A stretch of DNA of 6,107 nucleotides. Origin: Acetobacteraceae bacterium (GTDB taxonomy: Bacteria; Pseudomonadota; Alphaproteobacteria; Acetobacterales; Acetobacteraceae). The number at the start of each line of letters is the position of its first letter. Positions within the stretch are counted from its first letter, which is position 1. Below, piece after piece: positions 1 to 5,961 of this stretch. The stretch is from the NCBI GenBank assembly GCA_027311485.1, contig DAICYU010000263.1:1-6107 (forward strand), in the 5' to 3' direction. The notes below the pieces were generated by a model. It saw only the letters and a list, made by a program, of their open reading frames with translations. It did not search any database and was not told where the DNA came from. The position numbers and the translations under genes are program-made.

Positions 1-1
1 G

Positions 2-1114
2 CCGTTCCTGCGCCGCCCGGACCTGCTGAAGTCGCTGGTTGGGTTCTGGCACAACCATCCCAGCCTGTCTTTCCTGTTCAGCGGCCAGTTCATCGGCCCG
101 ACCAGCCAGCATCCGCGGGTGGATGAAGCGCGCCAGGACAGCCTGGCTGAGCTGGAGATCGCGTTTGCCCAGGTGAAGGCCCGCGAACCTGTGGCGCCAT
201 GGGTCACCGACCGCCTGTTCCGCAACATCCTCGCGGACATGACCGGCAACACGCACCGGACCGAGTTCTGCATCGACAAGATGTACTCGCCCGACAGTGC
301 CGCCGGGCGCCGAGGGCTGGTGGAATTCCGCGCCCTGGAAATGCCGCCGCATGCCAGGATGGCGGCGGCGCAGATGCTGCTGATGCGGTCCGCCGTGGCG
401 GCGTTCTGGGAACACCCGTATGAGCGGCGGCTGATCCACTGGGGAACGCGCATCCACGACGACTTCATGCTGCCGCATTTCGTCGAGCAGGACTTCCGGG
501 ACGCGGTGGACGAACTCTGCGGCCTGGGCTTCCCGTTGGACCCGGACTGGTTCGCGCCGCATCTGGCGTTCCGCTTCCCCTTCGTCGGCAACGTTGCGCT
601 GCGCGGGATGGAGCTGGAGCTGCGCAACGCGCTGGAACCCTGGCACGTGCTGGGCGAGGAACAGGCCTCGGGCGGCACAGTGCGTTATGTCGACAGCTCG
701 GTCGAGCGGGTGCAGGCGCGGGTGTCGGGGTGGGTCGATGAACGCTATGCGCTGGCCTGCAACGGCGCCGCGGTGCCGCTGGCCTATGCCGATCAGGAAG
801 GCGTCTATGTTGGTGGTGTTCGGTTCAAGGCGTGGAATCCGCCAAGCGCCCTGCACCCGACGATCCAGGCGCATGTGCCGCTGGTGTTCGATATCTTCGA
901 CCGCTGGAGCGGCCGCAGTCTGGGCGGGCTGACCTACCACGTCGCCCATCCCGGCGGCCGCAACTACGACCGCTTCCCCATCAACGCCAACGAAGCCGAG
1001 GCAAGGCGGCGGGCGCGTTTCTTCCCCTTCGGCCACACCCCCGGCGCCATGACGGACCCGGTGGCTCGGCCGTCACGCGAGCATCCGCGGACGCTGGACC
1101 TGCGGCGGGTGTAG
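2..1114 (+). CDS. DUF2126 / transglutaminase-like protein, C-terminal part (5' end outside window)
   Basis: The frame is open from base 2, with no stop, to a TAG at 1112-1114, giving 370 residues of a larger protein. It begins with PFLRRPDLLKSLVGFWHNHP and FLFSGQFIGPTSQHPRVDEA and ends with YHVAHPGGRNYDRFPIN, NEAEARRRARFF and PFGHTPG. These are hallmark segments of the DUF2126 domain, which in full-length relatives (about 1,100 residues) follows an N-terminal transglutaminase-like domain. That catalytic domain must lie to the left, so no catalytic triad is visible. In many proteobacteria such proteins are encoded with an alpha-E protein, a circularly permuted ATP-grasp enzyme and another transglutaminase-like protein. 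Those systems are predicted, but not shown, to make or process peptides. No start codon should be called here: a GTG at 119 lies inside the domain and is not a real start. The gene appears to be the last of its transcription unit because the next gene is convergent. Family call is confident; function is unknown. Confidence 0.9.
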   Translation, partial: PFLRRPDLLKSLVGFWHNHPSLSFLFSGQFIGPTSQHPRVDEARQDSLAELEIAFAQVKAREPVAPWVTDRLFRNILADMTGNTHRTEFCIDKMYSPDSAAGRRGLVEFRALEMPPHARMAAAQMLLMRSAVAAFWEHPYERRLIHWGTRIHDDFMLPHFVEQDFRDAVDELCGLGFPLDPDWFAPHLAFRFPFVGNVALRGMELELRNALEPWHVLGEEQASGGTVRYVDSSVERVQARVSGWVDERYALACNGAAVPLAYADQEGVYVGGVRFKAWNPPSALHPTIQAHVPLVFDIFDRWSGRSLGGLTYHVAHPGGRNYDRFPINANEAEARRRARFFPFGHTPGAMTDPVARPSREHPRTLDLRRV

Positions 1115-1152
1115 CGCGCGGACGGCTGGCGGTATCGTAAGGGAGGCGCCCG

Positions 1153-1194
1153 CCAGATCATGATCGGGGTTAGGTTGACCCGATCATGATCTGG
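1153..1194. repeat. Perfect 16-bp inverted repeat (long hairpin) between convergent genes
   Basis: CCAGATCATGATCGGG at 1153-1168 is exactly reverse-complementary to CCCGATCATGATCTGG at 1179-1194, with a 10-nt spacer. Each arm contains the self-complementary GATCATGATC, so each arm is also a palindrome. The sequence following on the plus strand (TATTCTTTGTTT) is only loosely T-rich, so this is not a textbook intrinsic terminator, though its place 38 bases past the DUF2126 stop fits transcript-end formation for either convergent gene. A dispersed palindromic element is an alternative. Confidence 0.75.
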
Positions 1195-1212
1195 TATTCT
1201 TTGTTTGATCGC

Positions 1213-1251
1213 ATGATTCACGCCTTCCGGCTTTCAGCCTCAGGCGATCAT
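1213..1251. repeat. Branched/bulged hairpin next to the inverted repeat
   Basis: ATGAT (1213-1217) pairs with ATCAT (1247-1251). CGCCT (1221-1225) pairs with AGGCG (1242-1246). GGCT (1229-1232) pairs with AGCC (1236-1239) around a TTC loop. Small bulges separate the three helices. An alternative outer pairing is TGATCGC (1206-1212) with GCGATCA (1244-1250). The structure lies 27 bases beyond the aldehyde dehydrogenase stop codon (on the minus strand) and could help end that transcript. With the adjacent 16-bp repeat it could be one compound repeat unit. No run of T residues follows on either strand. Confidence 0.5.
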
Positions 1252-1278
1252 ACTCTGGCGCCTGCCTGTCGGCGGCGT

Positions 1279-2781
1279 TCAGGCGCGGCTGGGCACGGTC
1301 AGGTTGACGGTGACGTTCTTGCGCTGGGTGAAGCTGTCCAGCATGCCTTCCAGCGAGAACTCCCGCCCGATGCCGCTTTGCTTGTAGCCGCCGTAGGAGT
1401 GGCCGGGCTGCTGGCCGAGGCCCTGGTTCACCTGCACCCAGCCGGATTCGATGGCGTGCGCGGCACGCAGGCCGCTGCCGATCTCATGCGTCCAGACATA
1501 GGCGGCGAGGCCGTAATGGCTGTCATTCGCCATGCGGATCGCGTCGTCCTCATTCTTCCAGGGAATCGCGACCAGGACCGGGCCGAAGATTTCCTCGCGC
1601 GCCAGCCGCCAGTCGTTGGAGGTATCGGCGAACACGGTCGGCATGGCGAAATAGCCCTGGGCGAGCGGGCCTTCCTTGGGCGGCAGGCCGCCGAAGACGA
1701 GGCGGGCGTCCTTGCGGTGCAGGCCTTCCTCGACATAGTTGCAGACTTTGCGGAACTGCTTTTCGTTGATGATGCTGCCGATATCGGTGGCTTCGTCCAG
1801 GGGATCGCCGAGCTTCAGTGCCTGGGTCTTGCGGGTGAGCTTGTCGAGGAAGCTGTCGAAGATGTCCTGGTGCAGGAACAGGCGCGATCCGGCGGTGCAG
1901 GACTGGCTCTGCCGTGTGAAGCGCATGGCGGCGATGACGCCGTCCACCACCCAGTCCTCGTCGGCATCGGGATAGACGATGGACGGGCTTTTGCCGCCGA
2001 GTTCCAGCGACACCGGCACGATGCGCTCCGCGGCGGCGCGCATGATAACCTTGCCGACCTCGGTCGAGCCGGTGAAGGACAGCTTCATGATGGCGGGATG
2101 CTGCGCCAGCGGGCCGCCGCATTCGGTGCCCAGGCCGGTGATGACGTTCACCACGCCGGGTGGCAGGAATTCCTGGCAGACCTGCGCCATCAGCAGGACA
2201 CCCAGCGGGGCATCCTCGGCCGCCTTCAGCACCAGGGTGTTGCCGGCGCACAGGGCGGGGGCGATCTTCAGGGCGCCCAGCAGCACCGGGGCGTTCCAGG
2301 GGATGATGGCGCCGACGACACCCAGCGGTTCCCGCCTTGTGTAGCTCAGGACGTTTTCGCCAAGCGGGATCGTCTCGCCCTTCAGCTCACCGCCCAGACC
2401 GCCGAAATAGCGGAAGATGTCGGCCGTCAGGGTGGCTTCGCCGCGTGCCTGCGTGCGGATGGCATTGCCGGTTTCCTCGGCGATGGTGCGGGCCATCTCC
2501 TCGATCCGCGCCTCCAGCGCCTCGGCGATGCGCAGCAGCAGACGGCCGCGCTGGCGGGGCGGCGTCCTGGACCAGGCCGGAAATGCCTTCTGGGCGGCGG
2601 CGACGGCCCGGTTGACGTCCTCGGCCCCGCCGCGCGGGATGGTGGCGACCGGGGTGCGGCGGCCGGGATTGTCCACGGTCAGGGTGGCGCCGGAGGCGGC
2701 GTCAACCCAGGCGCCGTCGATCAGCATCTGCTGATGCCGGGGCTTGCTGGCGGCGGGGCGGGTCTGTTCTGTCACGGACAT
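1279..2781 (-). CDS. NAD(P)-dependent aldehyde dehydrogenase (ALDH superfamily)
   Basis: This encodes a 500-residue cytosolic enzyme of normal ALDH length, oxidising an aldehyde to the acid with NAD(P)+. Visible signatures are PWN at 161-163 (Asn163 is the oxyanion-hole Asn), Lys186 in NTLVLKAAED (cofactor binding), the Rossmann-type loop FTGSTEVG at 236-243, the general base Glu260 in VSLELGGKSP, the catalytic Cys295 in QSQSCTAG, and EEIFGP at 396-401. The C-terminus has GGYKQSGIGREFSLEGM, typical of the betaine/phenylacetaldehyde-type branch. All key residues are present, so it should be active. The start is the ATG at 2779-2781 because AAGGAG sits 8 nt upstream; an in-frame ATG 24 codons further upstream has no ribosome site and would add a tail unlike the family. 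The true substrate cannot be read from sequence. It is convergent with the DUF2126 gene and divergent from the DUF2478 gene, so it is probably transcribed alone. Confidence 0.93.
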   Translation of the reverse strand: MSVTEQTRPAASKPRHQQMLIDGAWVDAASGATLTVDNPGRRTPVATIPRGGAEDVNRAVAAAQKAFPAWSRTPPRQRGRLLLRIAEALEARIEEMARTIAEETGNAIRTQARGEATLTADIFRYFGGLGGELKGETIPLGENVLSYTRREPLGVVGAIIPWNAPVLLGALKIAPALCAGNTLVLKAAEDAPLGVLLMAQVCQEFLPPGVVNVITGLGTECGGPLAQHPAIMKLSFTGSTEVGKVIMRAAAERIVPVSLELGGKSPSIVYPDADEDWVVDGVIAAMRFTRQSQSCTAGSRLFLHQDIFDSFLDKLTRKTQALKLGDPLDEATDIGSIINEKQFRKVCNYVEEGLHRKDARLVFGGLPPKEGPLAQGYFAMPTVFADTSNDWRLAREEIFGPVLVAIPWKNEDDAIRMANDSHYGLAAYVWTHEIGSGLRAAHAIESGWVQVNQGLGQQPGHSYGGYKQSGIGREFSLEGMLDSFTQRKNVTVNLTVPSRA

Positions 2782-2789
2782 GGGGACGG

Positions 2790-2795
2790 CTCCTT
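2790..2795 (-). promoter_or_regulatory. Ribosome binding site of the aldehyde dehydrogenase gene
   Basis: On the minus strand AAGGAG lies 8 nt before the ATG at 2781. It is a strong Shine-Dalgarno match and decides the start in favour of this ATG over the in-frame ATG at 2853. Confidence 0.8.
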
Positions 2796-2893
2796 GACAA
2801 CGGGTTCTTGCTTGGTGCGACGGGCTATAGGGGCGAACGCAGCAGGGGTCCATAGCGTGCCATCGTCCGGATATTAATTGCGGGTGGCCGCGC

Positions 2894-2917
2894 CGCTATG
2901 GCTGATTGGATATAACG
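2894..2917. promoter_or_regulatory. Candidate ModE-type molybdate-responsive operator (Mo-box)
   Basis: The left half CGCTATGGC (2894-2902) and right half GATATAACG (2909-2917) are separated by 6 nt. The recalled ModE/MopA-MopB consensus is CGCTATATA, six bases, TATATAACG, also 24 bp overall. The right half matches 8 of 9 positions; the left half matches 6 of 9, including the whole CGCTAT core. The site ends 52 bp before the DUF2478 start codon and 112 bp before the divergent aldehyde dehydrogenase ATG. TATAAC within it (2911-2916) could also act as a -10 box, so binding would be expected to block transcription. The pattern was found by eye, without a scoring matrix. Confidence 0.45.
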
Positions 2918-2959
2918 TTGCGCCGGCTCGCGTGCTATGGTCTTATGCGCCTGTGGTGC

Positions 2960-2963
2960 GGAG
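2960..2963 (+). promoter_or_regulatory. Ribosome binding site of the DUF2478 gene
   Basis: GGAG lies 6 nt before the ATG at 2970. The alternative in-frame ATG at 2937 has no Shine-Dalgarno-like sequence before it, so this site favours the shorter protein. Confidence 0.65.
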
Positions 2964-2969
2964 TTGCCG

Positions 2970-3518
2970 ATGATCCAGGGCCAGGCCTGTGCTTCCGAGC
3001 CGGACGTCGCGGCCAAGGTCGGCGCGTTCTGCTACCACGATGCCGCGCGGGCATACGCCGCGCTGTCGGCCGTCACTGAAACCCTGCGCGCCCGTGGCCT
3101 GACGGTCGGCGGATTGTTGCAGCGGCCGGGCGACATGCAATCCAACGGCAAGCCCAGCGTTTGGCTGGAGGATCTCGGCACCGGGCGGGTGGTTCGCCTG
3201 GATGCGCCGCGGGGTCCGGGCGCGCGGGCCTGCATCCTGGATACGGATGCGTTGGCGCAGGGCTCCCTGCTGCTCCGCCGGGCGATCGAGGCGCGGCCGG
3301 ATTTGCTGATCGTCAGCCGTTTCGGGTCGGTGGAGGCCGAAGGCGGCGGACTGCGGGGGGAAATCGCCGAAGCGGTGTGTTCCGGGCTTGCCGTGCTGAT
3401 CCCGGTGCGGACGGCGTTGCTGCCTGATCTGGCGGTGTTTCTGGGTTCCGCCCCGACCTTGCTGGCGCATGCTGCTGGCATCGCCGACTGGACCGAACAA
3501 ACGGTGGAACTGGCCTGA
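2970..3518 (+). CDS. DUF2478 family protein (molybdenum-associated context in other bacteria)
   Basis: A 182-residue soluble protein with no signal peptide or membrane segment. The family signature is the C-terminal half: RPDLLIVSRFGSVEAEGG (109-126) followed by GLRGEIAEAV and a hydrophobic strand AVLIPVR at 141-147. The N-terminal half has VGAFCYHD and the strand/turn GLTVGGLLQRPGD (43-55), which resembles the layout of small P-loop-type NTPases, but no Walker A lysine loop is visible, so nucleotide hydrolysis should not be assumed. From general knowledge, DUF2478 genes in alphaproteobacteria often lie near molybdate uptake or ModE/Mop genes; no biochemical role is established as far as I know. 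That fits the Mo-box candidate upstream. The start at 2970 is preferred over 2937 because of the GGAG site. The gene stands alone: the left neighbour is divergent and the right neighbour convergent. Confidence 0.85.
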   Translation: MIQGQACASEPDVAAKVGAFCYHDAARAYAALSAVTETLRARGLTVGGLLQRPGDMQSNGKPSVWLEDLGTGRVVRLDAPRGPGARACILDTDALAQGSLLLRRAIEARPDLLIVSRFGSVEAEGGGLRGEIAEAVCSGLAVLIPVRTALLPDLAVFLGSAPTLLAHAAGIADWTEQTVELA

Positions 3519-3527
3519 AGCCGGGTG

Positions 3528-3561
3528 GGTCTGAACCCGGGTTCATGCCCGGGTTCAGACC
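3528..3561. terminator. Perfect 14-bp hairpin between convergent genes, possible bidirectional terminator
   Basis: GGTCTGAACCCGGG (3528-3541) pairs perfectly with CCCGGGTTCAGACC (3548-3561) around the 6-nt loop TTCATG. It starts 9 bases after the DUF2478 stop and ends 8 bases before the oxidoreductase stop, a position expected for a shared terminator. Neither side has a T run, so it may work as an end-protecting or Rho-assisted hairpin rather than a classical intrinsic terminator. Confidence 0.65.
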
Positions 3562-3569
3562 ATGAAACG

Positions 3570-4781
3570 CTACTCCGCCGCGGTGGCCAGTTTGTTGATC
3601 GCCACGCCCTTGCCGACGCCGGCCCGTTCCTTGTACGGGGTCGTATCGATATCCTCGAGTTCGATCTCGCGCGCCAGCACCTTCTGTTTCCAGGCCTGGT
3701 GTTCGGGTTCGTGGGCGACGAATTCCGGCATCACGTCCTTGGCGAACAGTTCCAGGCTTTCGCAGATATGCTCATGGCTGTTCTTGCCGGCCTGGTTCAG
3801 CAGGATGATCTGATCGACATGCGAACTTTGGAACCGGCGCAGTTTGCGGCGGATGGTTTCGGGTGAGCCGATCAGGCCGCCGGTGAGCGCCTTGTGGGCG
3901 AGTTCGGGGTTTTCCCGCTTCCATTTCTCGTACTCGTCCCACAGGCTGACGGTGCCGGGCGCGGCGCGTTCGCGGTTGCGCGACCCGCTGTAGTAGGCGA
4001 GCGAGAATTGGAAGAAGGTGACACCGTCGGCCCGCCGGCGGGCTTCCTCATCGGTTTCGGCGCACATGAAGTAGCTGACCATGGCGATGTTGCAGTTCGG
4101 CTGGTAGTCGGTCAGCCGCTGCTGCCGTTTCACGAACGAATTGTAATACGCGTGCACCCAGGCATGCGCCATTTCCGCCGACAGGAACTGGAAGCCCAGT
4201 GCGCCGATGCCGCAGCGTCCGGCCAGCTCGATTGTTTCAAGTTGGGAACATGCGACCCATAGCGGCGGGTGTGGTTTCTGCACCGGCTTCGGCAGCACGT
4301 TACGCAGCGGGAACTTGAAATAGGGGCCGTCGTATTCCCAGCCGCCATCCTTGAACATCGGCAGCACGCAGCGCACGCCGTCTTCCCAGACCGCCTGCTT
4401 GTCTTCCATTTTGCGGTCGAAAGGGCCAAGCTCGGTGATCGAGGCGTCTTCGCCCATGCCGAATTCGACGCGGCCGTTGCTGACCAGATCGAGGCAGGCG
4501 ACTTTCTCGGCGACGCGGGCGGGATGGTTGGTAGTCAATTGGATGATGCCGTGGCCAAGCCGGATCTGTTTGGTGCGTTGGCTGGCGGCGGCGAGGAATA
4601 CCTCGGGTTGTGGGGAGTGTGAATACTCCTCCAGGAAGTGATGTTCGACTTCCCAGGCGTAGTGGTAGCCGAGTTTATCCGCCAGCTCGACCTGCGTCAG
4701 CGCATTCTGGTAGAGCTTGTGCTCGGTGTCCGCTTCCCAGGGACGGGGACACTGCAGCTCATAGAAAATGCCGAATTTCAC
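3570..4781 (-). CDS. LLM class (luciferase-like) flavin-dependent oxidoreductase/monooxygenase
   Basis: A 403-residue cytosolic TIM-barrel enzyme of the bacterial luciferase-like family, which uses reduced flavin and oxygen to oxidise an organic substrate. It starts with the first barrel strand MKFGIFYELQ, then ELADKLGYHYAWEVEHHFLE (33-51), SHSPQPEVFLAA (54-65), the strand QIRLGHGI (72-79), NHPARVAE (85-92) and SNGRVEFGMG (101-110). Later segments are HPPLWVACS (171-179) and GLIGSPETIRRKL (302-314), the usual C-terminal family motif. Length fits the longer LLM subgroup. The start codon is GTG at 4779-4781, supported by GGAGG 6 nt upstream; no better ATG is nearby. The substrate is not identifiable. 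Members of this group are often annotated as alkanal or limonene-type monooxygenases, which I do not claim here. It is on the same strand as, and 114 bp downstream of, the TAXI binding protein gene. Confidence 0.92.
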   Translation of the reverse strand: MKFGIFYELQCPRPWEADTEHKLYQNALTQVELADKLGYHYAWEVEHHFLEEYSHSPQPEVFLAAASQRTKQIRLGHGIIQLTTNHPARVAEKVACLDLVSNGRVEFGMGEDASITELGPFDRKMEDKQAVWEDGVRCVLPMFKDGGWEYDGPYFKFPLRNVLPKPVQKPHPPLWVACSQLETIELAGRCGIGALGFQFLSAEMAHAWVHAYYNSFVKRQQRLTDYQPNCNIAMVSYFMCAETDEEARRRADGVTFFQFSLAYYSGSRNRERAAPGTVSLWDEYEKWKRENPELAHKALTGGLIGSPETIRRKLRRFQSSHVDQIILLNQAGKNSHEHICESLELFAKDVMPEFVAHEPEHQAWKQKVLAREIELEDIDTTPYKERAGVGKGVAINKLATAAE

Positions 4782-4787
4782 GTTGAA

Positions 4788-4792
4788 CCTCC
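4788..4792 (-). promoter_or_regulatory. Ribosome binding site supporting a GTG start
   Basis: On the minus strand GGAGG lies 6 nt before the GTG at 4781. Its strength and spacing settle the non-ATG start of the LLM oxidoreductase. Confidence 0.8.
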
Positions 4793-4814
4793 CGCACTGT
4801 TCTTACTGACCGGT

Positions 4815-4844
4815 ATGCTAGGCTGACTATCGGTTGGGTGTCGA
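4815..4844 (-). promoter_or_regulatory. Weak candidate promoter for the LLM oxidoreductase
   Basis: On the minus strand TCGACA (4839-4844, one mismatch to TTGACA) is followed after 18 bp by TAGCAT (4815-4820, four of six matches to TATAAT). It lies in the 114-bp gap after the TAXI gene and would give a leader of about 27 nt. If real, the oxidoreductase has its own promoter in addition to any readthrough. Such weak boxes occur by chance in GC-rich DNA. Confidence 0.22.
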
Positions 4845-4895
4845 GCACTGGGCGCCGCGGTTTGGTGTCGCGCGTAAGCGGTTAGGTGCTGATCG

Positions 4896-5894
4896 TCAGG
4901 GGCCGCTATGGCGTTCGCGTCCGGGTTGGGCGGCGGCGTTGGATTGCGTCCGCAGCAGCTTTTCGGCTTCGGGATAGCGGCGCAGGCCGGGGATTTGCGC
5001 CGACAGGCTGACATCGTGCCATTTCGGATGAAACCCAGGCCGGCGGAACGCGTCGAACTGCGTGAACAGCGCGCTGACGAAACGATCGACCCGTTTGGCG
5101 CGCGCCGTATCGGGCTGTCTTGCTATCGTGACGAGCATTGATCCCACGGCGACCGTGTCCACCGTCTGGCCCAGTGGCAGCAGGTTGGGGTAGGCCATGC
5201 TGTCGAGGCTGGAAGGTAGGTAGGTATCCACCAGCCGGGCGTTCAGCGGGATGGGCAGGAAGTGCAGGCCGCTGGCGGGCGGGATGCCCAGCAGTGCCGG
5301 GACGGGTTTGCCCCCGACCACCACCACGGCTGCGACCTGGCCGAGCCGCAGGCGGTCGAGTGCGACGGATTGGCTGTCGTGCAGCGGGTCGGGCCTGATG
5401 TGCAGCGCGGCCAGCAGCGCGGTCGCGGTCAGTGCGGTGCCGCTGTCCGGAGCGCCGATCTCCACCGGTTTGCCGGTCAGGTCATCCAGCGTGACGATGG
5501 GGCGCTGGGCCAGGACATGCACTTCCTCCTGGAACAGCTTGGCGATGTATTCGACCGACTCGACGCGGGGGACGTTGCCGCTCCGTATCGCCTGTGTCAG
5601 CGCGTCGGCGTGCACGATGGCAACGTCCACGCCTTTCAGGAAGATCAAGTCGGCGATGTTCTGCGGCGATCCCTGGCCCAGGATGGGCAGCACGCGCAGC
5701 CGCGTACCGTCATCCAGCACCTCGGCCATTTCTGCCGCGATCTGAGTGTCGGTACTGCCGGCGTCGCCCGCGATGACACCGACGGTTGCGTTATGCGCCT
5801 GTGCGATCCGCACGGGGTCTTGCGCGCGGGCACGGGTGCCGGCGGCGATAAGGCCGGACAGGGCTGCGCAGGCGAAGGCGCGCCGATACCACAT
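4896..5894 (-). CDS. TAXI family TRAP-type solute-binding protein, exported
   Basis: A 332-residue periplasmic binding protein. Residues 1-24 form a Sec signal peptide: Arg4-Arg5, the hydrophobic core AFACAALSGLIAAG and a probable cleavage ARA|Q after residue 24. The mature part shows the TAXI/NMT1-like fold: a first strand and loop ATVGVIAGDAGSTDTQIAAE, RLRVLPILGQGSPQNIADL (65-83), VDVAIVHADAL (89-99), YIAKLFQEEVHVLAQ (116-130), DDLTGKPVEIGAPDSGTA (137-154) and a C-terminal lobe with PEAEKLL. TAXI proteins normally deliver solutes to a fused DctQM permease, but no permease gene is present in this window. The ATG at 5892-5894 has GGAAGG 7 nt upstream. Its ligand is unknown; characterised TAXI proteins bind compounds such as glutamate or other carboxylates. 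It is divergent from the gene at 6032 and precedes the LLM oxidoreductase gene on the same strand. Confidence 0.88.
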   Translation of the reverse strand: MWYRRAFACAALSGLIAAGTRARAQDPVRIAQAHNATVGVIAGDAGSTDTQIAAEMAEVLDDGTRLRVLPILGQGSPQNIADLIFLKGVDVAIVHADALTQAIRSGNVPRVESVEYIAKLFQEEVHVLAQRPIVTLDDLTGKPVEIGAPDSGTALTATALLAALHIRPDPLHDSQSVALDRLRLGQVAAVVVVGGKPVPALLGIPPASGLHFLPIPLNARLVDTYLPSSLDSMAYPNLLPLGQTVDTVAVGSMLVTIARQPDTARAKRVDRFVSALFTQFDAFRRPGFHPKWHDVSLSAQIPGLRRYPEAEKLLRTQSNAAAQPGRERHSGP

Positions 5895-5901
5895 TGGTTC
5901 C

Positions 5902-5907
5902 CCTTCC
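5902..5907 (-). promoter_or_regulatory. Ribosome binding site of the TAXI gene
   Basis: On the minus strand GGAAGG lies 7 nt before the ATG at 5894. The following GGGGA is an overlapping weaker option. It supports the start that gives a proper signal peptide. Confidence 0.55.
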
Positions 5908-5961
5908 GGTATGAACAGGATCAGGTGCCAGTGACGCGCCGGCTGCCGCCGCCCGCCGCGC

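Noticed and set aside
1153..1251. Ends of an insertion sequence
   Set aside because: The inverted repeat arms are only 10 nt apart with no transposase gene or target duplication around them, so at most this is a small repeat element.
2782..2853. Longer N-terminus for the aldehyde dehydrogenase, starting at the ATG at 2853
   Set aside because: The extra 24 residues (beginning MDPCCVRPYSPSH) are unlike ALDH N-termini and have no ribosome site, whereas AAGGAG stands 8 nt before the ATG at 2781.
1186..2877. Plus-strand open frame of 563 codons antisense to the aldehyde dehydrogenase gene
   Set aside because: Its translation is rich in Ala, Gly, Asp and His with no recognisable domain. The opposite strand encodes a complete ALDH with all catalytic residues and a strong ribosome site. 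Long antisense frames are common in GC-rich genes.
2937..2969. Longer N-terminus for the DUF2478 protein from the ATG at 2937
   Set aside because: No Shine-Dalgarno sequence precedes it, and GGAG lies correctly placed for the ATG at 2970. The 11 extra residues cannot be fully excluded.
2825..3016. Minus-strand 63-codon open frame across the divergent promoter region
   Set aside because: No recognisable domain or ribosome site, and it overlaps two well-supported starts and the Mo-box candidate.
2943..3500. Minus-strand open frame of 185 codons opposite the DUF2478 gene
   Set aside because: It is rich in Arg, Gln, Pro and Gly with no family features. The plus-strand frame has the DUF2478 signature and a ribosome site.
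5214..5226. Short GGTA tandem repeats
   Set aside because: Only about three units, inside the TAXI coding sequence and not at its start; likely chance.
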